Both the position numbers and the translations under genes were made by a program. Shown here one piece after another: positions 36,225 to 44,896 of a stretch of 64,000 nucleotides of DNA. Each line of letters begins with the position of its first letter. The first letter of the stretch is position 1. The stretch covers positions 24,918 through 88,917 of the forward strand of contig JAFQNC010000035.1 in assembly GCA_017396085.1 (NCBI GenBank), in the 5' to 3' direction. The DNA is from Tidjanibacter sp. GTDB lineage: Bacteria > Bacteroidota > Bacteroidia > Bacteroidales > Rikenellaceae. The notes below the pieces were generated by a model. That model did no database searches, was not told the origin of the DNA, and saw only the letters and a program-made list of their open reading frames with translations.

Positions 36225-37439
36225 CTATATCGGGAAGAGTCTTTGGCGGGCAGCCATACAGGCTCCAATCATACCCGAACTCAGGGGCATAGCCGAAAGC
36301 ATAATATCAATGTCGCGGCTCATCAGTTTGAGCGAATATTTGCGTATTGACGACTTTATGGGCGATAGGAAACTCTCGCCTGCGAGTGCCAACGTGCCCC
36401 CAATAATCACCGCTTCGGGGTTGAAGATGTTAATCATATTGGCCAGCAATCGCCCAAGTTCGGAGCCGGTCTGCTCAATGAGTTCAATGCAGAGCGTATC
36501 TTCTTGATGGTTAGCGGCATCCACAATGTCGGCTATGGATATGGTGCGCCCGTGGTGTACCTGCTCCGAGAGGACCGAACTCTGGCCGTTGCGGATGCGC
36601 TCGCAGAGTTTGCGGTATATGGCACTACCCGACACCTCGGTTTCCAGACATCCCTTCTTGCCGCAATGGCACATAATCTCGTTTTGGTAGACGTTGATGT
36701 GCCCAAACTCGCCCGAATAGCCGTGCTTACCATAGTAGAGTTCCCCGCCGATGATGATGCCCAAACCGAGGCCCCAACTGGCATTCACAAAGAGCGCATT
36801 GCGGTAGCGGCGGGCATTACCGCTGGCAAGTTCACCATAGGTCATTGCACGTGTATCATTCTCAATCTGAACGGGGTAGCCAATTTTATCGGAGAGGATT
36901 TGGGCCAGCGGTGCATCGTTCTCCTCGAAGTTGAATATGGAGTAACTGTAGCCCGTTTCGGCATTCACGCGGCCCGAAATATTTACGTTGATGTTGGCAA
37001 TTTTGGAGGTGTCGATGGCGACCTCTCCAATCACTCTGCGCACTTGTGCGCACACCTCGTCAAGCGTTGCGGGGGTGTTCTCAAAACGGAAGGTATCAAC
37101 CGTGTCGGAGTGGATAATCTCGCCCACGAGGTTCATTATGCCGATGTTGAGCGCAAAACGGCCGATGTCCACCCCCACGAAGAAGCACGAGGAGGGATTG
37201 ACGCCATAGACCACGGGTTTGCGACCTCGCTGTGAGGCCACTTTGCCATACTCCATAAAGTACCCTTCGGCCATCAGTTCGCCGATGTATTTGGTGATTG
37301 TCGGCACGCTGTAACCGAGAGCCTCGGCGAGCGAGGGAATCATATGGTTGCCTTCGTAGATGCAGTAACGCAGAATGGTCTGCTTGATGGCCTCGGCATC
37401 GGTCAGAGCCTTGGGGCGGATGTGTGTGTTTTGGGCCAT
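36225..37439 (-). CDS. ROK-family transcriptional regulator (NagC/Mlc type)
   Basis: A 404-residue protein with an N-terminal winged helix-turn-helix (PSLAEALGYSVPTITKYIGE, about residues 36-55) joined to a ROK sugar-binding domain. The ATP/sugar site has FFVGVDIGRFALNIG, ENDTRAMTYGE with the usual catalytic Asp, and the zinc motif CHCGKKGCLE. Such proteins repress sugar genes until an amino sugar or a sugar phosphate binds. It is divergent to the amino-sugar PUL and is its most likely controller. Retention of the Asp leaves residual sugar-kinase activity possible, and no separate HexNAc kinase is visible here. Confidence 0.92.
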   Translation of the reverse strand: MAQNTHIRPKALTDAEAIKQTILRYCIYEGNHMIPSLAEALGYSVPTITKYIGELMAEGYFMEYGKVASQRGRKPVVYGVNPSSCFFVGVDIGRFALNIGIMNLVGEIIHSDTVDTFRFENTPATLDEVCAQVRRVIGEVAIDTSKIANINVNISGRVNAETGYSYSIFNFEENDAPLAQILSDKIGYPVQIENDTRAMTYGELASGNARRYRNALFVNASWGLGLGIIIGGELYYGKHGYSGEFGHINVYQNEIMCHCGKKGCLETEVSGSAIYRKLCERIRNGQSSVLSEQVHHGRTISIADIVDAANHQEDTLCIELIEQTGSELGRLLANMINIFNPEAVIIGGTLALAGESFLSPIKSSIRKYSLKLMSRDIDIMLSAMPLSSGMIGACMAARQRLFPI

Positions 37440-37539
37440 AGGGGTAGGCTTTTGGGGATGTTTGTGAATGTGTTTGCTTGTCGCTCACAAAGTTACAACT
37501 TTTATTTTATATATCCAAAAACCCTCTCTATTTAATAAA

Positions 37540-37667
37540 ATGATTTAGTAAGTGTATGGGGTGGTGCGGTTTGCAAGGTCTTGTGTTGTAGTGTGTTATA
37601 AAAGGTTTTGGGGAAGAATAAATAAAATAAATTGTTTTGTCTTATTGTTGTTGTTTTATTAAATCAT
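37540..37667. promoter_or_regulatory. Inverted AT-rich words, possible ROK operator
   Basis: ATGATTTAGTAAG (37540-37552) and, on the other strand, ATGATTTAATAAA (37667-37655) are 11/13 identical and face each other across about 100 bp in the 319-bp gap between the regulator and its presumed target operon. The right copy lies directly upstream of the -7 box. The match is short and AT-rich, so chance is possible. Confidence 0.3.
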
Positions 37668-37681
37668 AAGTTTTATTTTTG
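37651..37681 (+). promoter_or_regulatory. PUL promoter 1
   Basis: TTG at 37651-37653 and TATTTTTG at 37674-37681, 20 nt apart, fit the Bacteroidetes promoter. The leader to the DUF4434 gene would be about 70 nt. The same -7 octamer is used by PUL promoter 2 (58007-58014). Confidence 0.65.
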
Positions 37682-37758
37682 GTGCGAGTATCTGTTATTA
37701 TAAATAGGTCTGCTCCGAAAGACGATAAATAAAACATAAAGAAAACCTAAACGCCACT

Positions 37759-38859
37759 ATGAAAAACTTTTCCAGACGAGATTTTCTCAAAACCACGGCC
37801 GCAGTTGGTGCAGCAGCGTTGGTGCCCGGTGCAGTTGCAAGGGGCGCAGAGAGGGTGGGCGCCGAACTTCCCACCGATGACTACTGCCGCACGGAGGGTG
37901 GTCTGCTCGTGCCCAAGGGCAATGCGCTCAAGATTACCGGTACATTCCTCGATGAGATTTCCCACGATATTCCTCACCAGAATTGGGGCGAGAAGGAGTG
38001 GGATGCCGACTTTGCCAATATGAAGGCCATCGGCATCGACACCGTGATTATGATTCGCTCCGGCTACCGCAAGTTCATCACCTACCCTTCCAAGTATCTG
38101 CTCGGCAAGGGGTGCTATATGCCTTCGGTGGACTTGGTGGATATGTTCCTCCGCTTGGCCCGCAAGCACGGAATGAAGTTTTGGTTTGGCCTCTACGACT
38201 CGGGCAAGTATTGGGATACGGGCGACCTGAGTTGGGAGATTGAGGACAACCGCTATGTGATTGACGAGGTGTGGGAACGCTATGGCGAGAAGTACAAAGA
38301 TGTCTTTGGCGGATGGTACATATCGGGCGAAATCAGCCGCAAGACCAAAGGTGCCATTGGTGCCTTCCACGCAATGGGCAAGCAGTGTAAGGATGTGTCG
38401 GGTGGACTTCCCACCTTCATCTCGCCTTGGATTGACGGCAAGAAGGCCATTATGGGTACCAACAATCTCACCAATGCCGATGCGGTTAGTGTGGCCGAGC
38501 ACGAGAGGGAGTGGAACGAGATTTTTGACGGCATACACGATGTGGTGGATGCCTGTGCATTCCAAGACGGCCACATCGACTACAACGAACTGGACGCCTT
38601 CTTTGAGGTTAATAAGAAACTCGCCGACCGCTATGGTATGCAGTGCTGGACCAATGCCGAGACCTTTGATAGGGATATGCCCATCAGGTTCCTGCCCATC
38701 AAGTTCGACAAGTTGCGTATGAAGTTGGAGGCTGCCCAGAGGGCCGGCTACGACAAGGCTATCACCTTTGAGTTCTCCCACTTCCTCTCGCCCCAATCCT
38801 CTTACCTGCAAGCGGGCCACCTCTACAATCGCTACAAAGAGTACTTCAACATCAAGTAG
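37759..38859 (+). CDS. DUF4434-type TIM-barrel protein with Tat-like signal
   Basis: A 366-residue protein whose N-terminus carries a twin-arginine-type signal (SRRDFLKT then a hydrophobic Ala-rich stretch). The mature part looks like a glycosidase TIM barrel of the DUF4434 kind: GTFLDEISHDIPHQNWG, MKAIGIDTVIMIRSGY, and FGGWYISGEI, where the Glu after SG is a candidate catalytic acid. Enzymatic activity is not established for the family as far as I know. It opens the PUL, 65 bp before the MFS gene. Presence with GHL10 enzymes gives three barrel proteins of unproven specificity in one locus. Confidence 0.7.
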   Translation: MKNFSRRDFLKTTAAVGAAALVPGAVARGAERVGAELPTDDYCRTEGGLLVPKGNALKITGTFLDEISHDIPHQNWGEKEWDADFANMKAIGIDTVIMIRSGYRKFITYPSKYLLGKGCYMPSVDLVDMFLRLARKHGMKFWFGLYDSGKYWDTGDLSWEIEDNRYVIDEVWERYGEKYKDVFGGWYISGEISRKTKGAIGAFHAMGKQCKDVSGGLPTFISPWIDGKKAIMGTNNLTNADAVSVAEHEREWNEIFDGIHDVVDACAFQDGHIDYNELDAFFEVNKKLADRYGMQCWTNAETFDRDMPIRFLPIKFDKLRMKLEAAQRAGYDKAITFEFSHFLSPQSSYLQAGHLYNRYKEYFNIK

Positions 38860-38924
38860 AAGGAGGGTGTGGCTTTTCGGACACTACCAAAGAGATTACA
38901 AATACGGACAAAAGAGAAGTAACG

Positions 38925-40343
38925 ATGACAACGAAACAAACAACAAACAATATGAATATGGGCTACGTGGTCTTTATGGCCATTGTGGCGGCCATTGGTG
39001 GCATACTCTTCGGCTACGACACGGCTGTGATTTCGGGTACCACCGAGATGGTCAAGGGCCAGTTTGCGCTCACGGATATGCGTGAGGGCTGGTATGTGGG
39101 CTGTGCTCTGATTGGCTCCATCTGCGGTGTGGCCGTGGCGGGTGCTATGAGCGACAAGTTGGGGCGCAAACTCACAATGCTCATTGCGGCTGCCCTGTTC
39201 AGCATTTCGGCCATAGGTTGTGCCGTGTGCGGTGGTTTTGACCAACTGGTGGCCTACCGTATTGTTGGCGGCGTGGGCATAGGCATTGTCTCCATCGTGT
39301 CGCCCATCTATATTTCAGAAGTATCGCCTGCAAGGGTGCGCGGTACATTGGTGTCGCTCTATCAGTTGGCAGTTACTATGGGCTTCCTACTTGCCTACCT
39401 TGCCAACTGGCTGATTGACTCGGGTATCAATCCCGCACTGACGGGCGACTTGTCGCTCTGGCAGAGGATGTTCAACTCGGAGGCTTGGAGGGGTATGCTG
39501 GGTAGCGAAACGTTGCCTGCACTGCTCTTCTTTGTGATTATATTCTTCATCCCCGAGAGCCCCAAGTGGTTGGTTGTCAATAGGAAGTTTGACCGCGCAA
39601 CGCAGGTCTACGGTAGGATATACCGCACCGAGGCCGATGCCAAGGCAGAGATTGAGGCCACCGAGAAGTCGATGGCGGGCGAGAACAAGGGTAGTTGGAG
39701 AGATTTGCTCAAACCGGGCATCCTCAAAGCCGTGCTCATCGGTAGTGCCATTGCCATCTTGGGCCAGTTTATGGGCGTGAATGCTGTGCTCTACTATGGC
39801 CCCAAGATTTTCTCCGAGGCGGGATTTGACAACCCGATGTTCTCCACTGTGTTGGTGGGCGTGGTGAATATGCTCACCACCGTGTTGGCGGTGTTCATAA
39901 TTGATAGGGTGGGCCGCAAGCAACTCATCTACTGGGGTGTGTCGGGTATGATTGCCTGCCTTGTGTGCATCGCTATCTACTTCCAATGGGGCGCACAACT
40001 GGGCCTCGGCAACGGCTTTATGCTCACCTTCTTCCTGCTCTATGTATTCTGCTGCGCCATCTCCATTTCGGCCATCGTGTTTGTGCTGCTGAGCGAGATG
40101 TATCCCAACAGTGTGCGTGGCAGGGCTATGAGCATTGCAGGTTTCGCACTCTGGATTGGTACCTATCTGATTGGCCAACTCACTCCCGTGCTGTTGGGTT
40201 GGAGCCAGTCGGGTACCTTCTTCCTCTTTGCCGCAATGTGCGTACCCTATATGCTGATTATGTGGCGCTTGGTGCCCGAGACCACTGGACGCTCGTTGGA
40301 GGAGATTGAGGCCTACTGGACCAAGCAGGACAAAAAGAGATAG
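38925..40343 (+). CDS. MFS sugar porter
   Basis: A 472-residue inner-membrane H+-coupled sugar transporter with 12 predicted segments. Sugar-porter signatures are present: GGILFGYDTAVISG in helix 1, DKLGRKLT (loop 2-3), PESPKWLV (after helix 6), the second-half DRVGRKQ, and PETTGRSLEEIE at the end. XylE/GlcP-type carriers look like this. A later start (MNMGYVV, 27 bp inside) is also possible. Placed between a DUF4434 protein and an AGE epimerase, it likely brings the released monosaccharide or disaccharide from periplasm to cytoplasm. Confidence 0.94.
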   Translation: MTTKQTTNNMNMGYVVFMAIVAAIGGILFGYDTAVISGTTEMVKGQFALTDMREGWYVGCALIGSICGVAVAGAMSDKLGRKLTMLIAAALFSISAIGCAVCGGFDQLVAYRIVGGVGIGIVSIVSPIYISEVSPARVRGTLVSLYQLAVTMGFLLAYLANWLIDSGINPALTGDLSLWQRMFNSEAWRGMLGSETLPALLFFVIIFFIPESPKWLVVNRKFDRATQVYGRIYRTEADAKAEIEATEKSMAGENKGSWRDLLKPGILKAVLIGSAIAILGQFMGVNAVLYYGPKIFSEAGFDNPMFSTVLVGVVNMLTTVLAVFIIDRVGRKQLIYWGVSGMIACLVCIAIYFQWGAQLGLGNGFMLTFFLLYVFCCAISISAIVFVLLSEMYPNSVRGRAMSIAGFALWIGTYLIGQLTPVLLGWSQSGTFFLFAAMCVPYMLIMWRLVPETTGRSLEEIEAYWTKQDKKR

Positions 40344-40392
40344 AATAGAGAGTAAACAAACACACGTACACAATATAACTACTACTACACTT

Positions 40393-41628
40393 ATGACAAA
40401 CGAACAAAAGAGATATTTGCAGGAGTGTGCAGCAGCCTACCGCCACGAGTTGTGCGAGGATGTGATGCCCTTCTGGATGAAGAATGGCGTGGATAGGGTC
40501 AATGGCGGCATCTACACCTGTGTGGATAGGGACGGAACGCTGATGGATACCACCAAGTCGGTGTGGTTTCAGGGCCGCTGGGGCTGGACTGCAGCCGCAG
40601 CCTACAACCGCGTAGAGAAGAGGGAAGAGTGGTTGGAGGCCTCCCGAAGTGCCATTGAGTTTATTGAAAAACACTGCGTGGATAGCGATGGACATATGTT
40701 CTTCACCGTTACGGCTGAGGGCGCACCGGTGCAAAAACGCCGCTATGTGTTCTCGGAGAGTTTTGCCGCCATCGCTATGGCCGAGTATGCAAAGGCTACG
40801 GGCGATAGGAGCTATGCCGAGAAGGCTTTGGAGGTTTTTAGGGCAATGAAACGTATGCTCTCCACCCCGGGTTTCTTGGCTCCCAAGACCACCGTGCAGG
40901 GCCGTGGACACTCCATTACGATGATACTCATCAATGTGGCGGCCGTGTTGAAGAGCGTGATTGATGCTCCCGAACTTGACGAGCAGATTGACCGCTCGAT
41001 TGACGAGATTGAGCGCTACCTGATGAATGAGGAGTATAAGACTGTGCTGGAGATGGTTGGCCCCGAGGGCGAACTGATTGACACCTGCGCAGGCCGCACC
41101 ATCAACCCCGGCCACTGCATCGAGACGGCTTGGTTCATCCTCGCCGAGGCCAAACGCAGGGGTTGGGACGAGAGGCTCACCCGCATCGGCCTGAAGATAT
41201 TTGACTGGGCTTGGGGCTGGGGCTGGGACGACCAGTATGGCGGCATCATCAACTTCCGCGACTGCAAGGGCTTCCCCCCGCAGGACTACTCGCAGGATAT
41301 GAAGTTCTGGTGGCCACAGTGTGAGGCCATCATCGCATCGCTCTACTGCTATCAGGCCACCGGCAATGAGGAGTATCTGGAACTCCACCGCAAGGCCAAC
41401 GAGTGGGCCTATGCACACCTCAAAGACAAGGAGCAGGGCGAGTGGTATGGCTACCTGCACCGCGATGGCAGTGTGGCCCAACCCGCCAAGGGCAACATCT
41501 TCAAGGGCCCCTTCCACGTGCCCCGTATGCTGATTGAGGCTGCCGAGATTGCCGAGGAGATTGCTGGTGGAATTGCCGGTGGAATTGCCGGCGGAACTGC
41601 CAATGGAATTGCTGGCGGAGTGAAATAG
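40393..41628 (+). CDS. AGE-family sugar 2-epimerase (N-acylglucosamine 2-epimerase type)
   Basis: A 411-residue cytoplasmic (alpha/alpha)6-barrel enzyme. Seen are YRHELCEDVMPFWMKNGVD, GGIYTCVDRDG, the FQGRWGW loop, the HxIT-like GRGHSITMILI, NPGHCIETAWF and FHVPRMLIEAAE, which carry the catalytic and substrate His residues. ATG 40393 (MTNEQKRYLQE) is chosen because an upstream in-frame start overlaps the MFS gene and adds non-conserved residues. It would interconvert GlcNAc and ManNAc, or act on glucose/mannose-type sugars. The C-terminus ends in a low-complexity tail made by a 12-bp repeat. Confidence 0.88.
   Translation: MTNEQKRYLQECAAAYRHELCEDVMPFWMKNGVDRVNGGIYTCVDRDGTLMDTTKSVWFQGRWGWTAAAAYNRVEKREEWLEASRSAIEFIEKHCVDSDGHMFFTVTAEGAPVQKRRYVFSESFAAIAMAEYAKATGDRSYAEKALEVFRAMKRMLSTPGFLAPKTTVQGRGHSITMILINVAAVLKSVIDAPELDEQIDRSIDEIERYLMNEEYKTVLEMVGPEGELIDTCAGRTINPGHCIETAWFILAEAKRRGWDERLTRIGLKIFDWAWGWGWDDQYGGIINFRDCKGFPPQDYSQDMKFWWPQCEAIIASLYCYQATGNEEYLELHRKANEWAYAHLKDKEQGEWYGYLHRDGSVAQPAKGNIFKGPFHVPRMLIEAAEIAEEIAGGIAGGIAGGTANGIAGGVK
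41551..41622 (+). repeat. 12-bp tandem repeat at the 3' end of the epimerase gene
   Basis: Six 12-bp units in frame encode AEEI, AGGI, AGGI, AGGT, ANGI, AGGV just before the stop. The unit consensus is GCCGGTGGAATT. The resulting Gly/Ala/Ile tail is not part of the AGE fold, and copy number may vary between strains. Confidence 0.85.
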
Positions 41629-41688
41629 ACGGGACTCTAAATAAACAAAATACTAATCAAATAAATTAACCGCAAAGAGAAGAAAGTT

Positions 41689-44600
41689 ATGTGTAATTCT
41701 ACAAGTAGATTTTTCAGACGAGGCTTGTTGCTCGCTGCGATGCTGCTCTGCTCAATGGGTGTGTTTGCCCAGTTGAAGGTGAGCGGTACCGTTAAGGATG
41801 ATAGCGGAGAGCCTCTGGTGGGTGTAACCGTGGTGATTGAGGGGAGCGTGATTGGTACCTCCACCGACATCAATGGCTACTATTCGCTCTCGGTACCCAA
41901 GGAGATGAAGGGTAACGAGGTTGTGTTGTTCTACTCCTACCTCGGTATGGACGACCACACGGAGAAGATGGCAGGTCGCAGCAGGATTGATGTTGTGATG
42001 AAGTCGGGTGCCGATGTGATTGACGATGTGGTAGTTGTGGGCTATGGCGCACAGCGCAAATCGAGTATGACGGCCTCCATTTCGGCCATTGATGGCGATG
42101 AACTTGCCAAGGCACCTTCGACCAACGTGTCGAGCCTTTTGGGTGGTCGTGTGGCAGGTATCGCTTCGGTGCAGGAGTCGGGTGAGCCCGGTATGGATGG
42201 TGCATCGCTGACGGTGCGTGGCTCCTACTATGGAGTAACCTACATTGTAGACGGTGTGCCCCGTAAGATTGACGATGTAAACCCCAACGATATTGCAAGC
42301 ATCTCGGTGCTGAAAGATGCTGCGGCTGCTGCGGTCTATGGTCTGAACAGTGCGGGTGGTGTGATTATCGTAACCACCAAGAGCGGTCAGGAGGGTAAGA
42401 ACCAACTCAACTACACCGGTACAATGGGTATCTCCCGCAACGCCAACTATCCCGAATTCCTCAATGCCGAGCAGTTTGCTACCTATTATAATATGGCGTG
42501 CGAGATGGACGGCTATCCCACCGTGTTTACCAAAGCGCAGGTGGAGCTGATGAAGAATGGCGATGACTCGGATGGTTGGGCCGATACCAACTGGATTGAC
42601 GAGGTGTTTGGCACCGGTGTGAACTACAAACACAACATCACCGCACAGGGCGGTACGGACAAACTCCGCTACTACACCTCCCTCGGTTACCTCAACCAGC
42701 AGGGTAACATCTCGGCCTTCACCTATGAGAAGTACAACCTGCGTAGCAACGTAACCTCGCAGGTTACCAAAGACCTCAAACTGTCGCTCAACCTCTCGGC
42801 CGGTATGGACAACAAGAGCAACCCGGGCTTTGCAGCAGGCGATGTGGCAGGTGATGGTTGGATGAGTGTGGCTCGCCAAACCATTGCGATGCACCCCTAC
42901 CTGCCCAAGACTTGGCAAGGGCTTCCCACGGCTGTGGCCCACAATGTGAACTACGTGTCGCCCATCGCTGCCGTGGAGCAGTCGGGCTACAATCGCAACC
43001 GTGGCTATGAGGTGCAGACCAACCTCGAGTTGGAGTACAAGGCACCCTTCCTCAAAGGCCTCACCGCAAGGGTTATGGGCTCGTTTGACCACGGCTACTC
43101 CATTAGCAAGATTTTGGCCACTCCGTTCTATGTGATGCTGGCTTCGGCCCCAACGGATGGCTCCACCAATATGAATTATAGCAAGGTAGTGGACGTGCGT
43201 GGCCATACCTACAATACCCTCGGCGAGGGTGTTTACAGCGCAACCTCGCTGCTGGGTAACGCACAACTGCAATACACCACCACCATCGCCGACAAACACA
43301 ATGTGGATGCAATGCTGGTGGGCGAGATGAGGCAGTATGACTACCGCCAAATTGCCTCCTATGGTAAGGACCTCCCCTTTGTGGAGTTGCCCGAACTCGG
43401 CTTTGCAACCCCTGATGACAACCCCATCAGTGGTGGCAGCGGACTCACTCGCCAGATGGGTTTTGTGGGCCGTCTGCGCTACGACTACGATGGAAAATAT
43501 CTGCTCGAACTCTCGGGCCGCTACGATGGTAGCTACAAGTTTGCCGGTAACGTGGATGGCAAACGCTGGGGCTTCTTCCCCGCAGCCTCAATGGGTTGGC
43601 GCGTGAGCGAAGAGGAGTGGATGGAGGATAGCAAAGATTGGCTCACCAACCTCAAACTGAGGGCTTCGATGGGTGAGGTCGGCGTGGACAACGTGAGTGC
43701 CTACTCCTACCTGAATACCTATTCACAGGGTACCCCCGTCTACCTCGCAGGCAACCGCTTTAACACTATGTCTGTGGACGGTGTGGCCAACCTCAACCTC
43801 ACTTGGGCCCGCACTCGCTCCTACAACATCGGCTTTGATGCTTCGATGTGGGGTGGCCTGCTGGGCGTGGAGTTTGACCTGTTCTACACCCACACCTACG
43901 ATATGCTGACCTATATGGGTGGCTCCTATCCTCCCTCTATGGGTGGCTACTTCCCCTCGGTGGAGAACTTTGGCGAGCAGGATAGCCGTGGCGTGGAGGT
44001 TGTGCTCACACACCACAGCACCATCGGTAGCGGTGTGGATGCACTCTACATCAACGCTGCACTCAATCTGACCTACGCTAAGTCCCGCTGGCTGAAATAT
44101 ACCGACAAACCCGACATTCCCGACTACCAATGTCTTGCCGGTCAGGAAATTGGCGCAATGCTCGGTTGGATTGCCGATGGACTCTACCAGAGCGAGGAGG
44201 ATATTGACAACTCGCCTTGGCCTTTTGAGCAGCGTCCGAGGGTGGGCGACATCAAGTATGTGGACCTCTCCGGTAATGGTATTGTGGACTACGAGGATAA
44301 GGCTTTCTCGGGCCGTAGCAACAGGCCCAAAATTACGGCCGGTTTGAACCTCTCGTTGGGTTGGCGCAACTTCGATATGTCGGCCCTCATTGTGGGTGCC
44401 GCAATGTTTGACGTGTCGCTCACGGGTACCTACAGCAACGGTAACGATGACAACACCATCTTCACCGAGACCTTCAAGGAGGGTGGCAACTCGCCTGTCT
44501 ACTTGGTGGAGAATGCTTGGAGGCCCGACAACCCCAACGCTACCTATCCCCGTCTGACTATGAATGCCCCCACCAACAACAACGGTTTGGCTTCGACCTT

Positions 44601-44835
44601 CTGGTTTAGGGATGGTAAGTATCTGCGTCTGAAATCGCTCCAGCTCGGCTACACCGTGCCTGTGAACATTTGTAAGAGGATTGGCCTTGACAACCTGCGT
44701 CTTTATGTTGAGGGTGCCAACCTCTTCACCCTCAGCGGTCTGCCAGAGGGTATCGACCCCGAGTCGCCCGGTGTAAACAACGGCTACTATCCCCAGCAGA
44801 GGACCTATATGGGTGGTGTGTCAATCACCTTCTAA
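41689..44835 (+). CDS. SusC-family TonB-dependent glycan importer
   Basis: A 1048-residue outer-membrane receptor. Signal peptide (GLLLAAMLLCSMGVFAQ), carboxypeptidase-D-like domain (KVSGTVKDDSGEPLVGVTV), plug with VVVGYGAQRKSSMTASIS, RVAGIASVQESGEPG, TYIVDGVPRKIDDVNPND and AVYGLNSAGGVIIVTTKSG, then the barrel ending in YMGGVSITF. It lies 60 bp after the epimerase and 61 bp before susD in the same strand run. Partner enzymes of the locus point to a HexNAc-containing oligosaccharide as cargo. Confidence 0.96.
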   Translation: MCNSTSRFFRRGLLLAAMLLCSMGVFAQLKVSGTVKDDSGEPLVGVTVVIEGSVIGTSTDINGYYSLSVPKEMKGNEVVLFYSYLGMDDHTEKMAGRSRIDVVMKSGADVIDDVVVVGYGAQRKSSMTASISAIDGDELAKAPSTNVSSLLGGRVAGIASVQESGEPGMDGASLTVRGSYYGVTYIVDGVPRKIDDVNPNDIASISVLKDAAAAAVYGLNSAGGVIIVTTKSGQEGKNQLNYTGTMGISRNANYPEFLNAEQFATYYNMACEMDGYPTVFTKAQVELMKNGDDSDGWADTNWIDEVFGTGVNYKHNITAQGGTDKLRYYTSLGYLNQQGNISAFTYEKYNLRSNVTSQVTKDLKLSLNLSAGMDNKSNPGFAAGDVAGDGWMSVARQTIAMHPYLPKTWQGLPTAVAHNVNYVSPIAAVEQSGYNRNRGYEVQTNLELEYKAPFLKGLTARVMGSFDHGYSISKILATPFYVMLASAPTDGSTNMNYSKVVDVRGHTYNTLGEGVYSATSLLGNAQLQYTTTIADKHNVDAMLVGEMRQYDYRQIASYGKDLPFVELPELGFATPDDNPISGGSGLTRQMGFVGRLRYDYDGKYLLELSGRYDGSYKFAGNVDGKRWGFFPAASMGWRVSEEEWMEDSKDWLTNLKLRASMGEVGVDNVSAYSYLNTYSQGTPVYLAGNRFNTMSVDGVANLNLTWARTRSYNIGFDASMWGGLLGVEFDLFYTHTYDMLTYMGGSYPPSMGGYFPSVENFGEQDSRGVEVVLTHHSTIGSGVDALYINAALNLTYAKSRWLKYTDKPDIPDYQCLAGQEIGAMLGWIADGLYQSEEDIDNSPWPFEQRPRVGDIKYVDLSGNGIVDYEDKAFSGRSNRPKITAGLNLSLGWRNFDMSALIVGAAMFDVSLTGTYSNGNDDNTIFTETFKEGGNSPVYLVENAWRPDNPNATYPRLTMNAPTNNNGLASTFWFRDGKYLRLKSLQLGYTVPVNICKRIGLDNLRLYVEGANLFTLSGLPEGIDPESPGVNNGYYPQQRTYMGGVSITF

Positions 44836-44896
44836 GCAGGACACAGAGAATTGACCGCACACAAACTAAACACAACAGAAAGACAATATTGAAATT

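Noticed and set aside
36225..37439. ROK protein as sugar kinase only
   Set aside because: The N-terminal helix-turn-helix and divergent placement mark it as a regulator; kinase activity is kept only as a side question.
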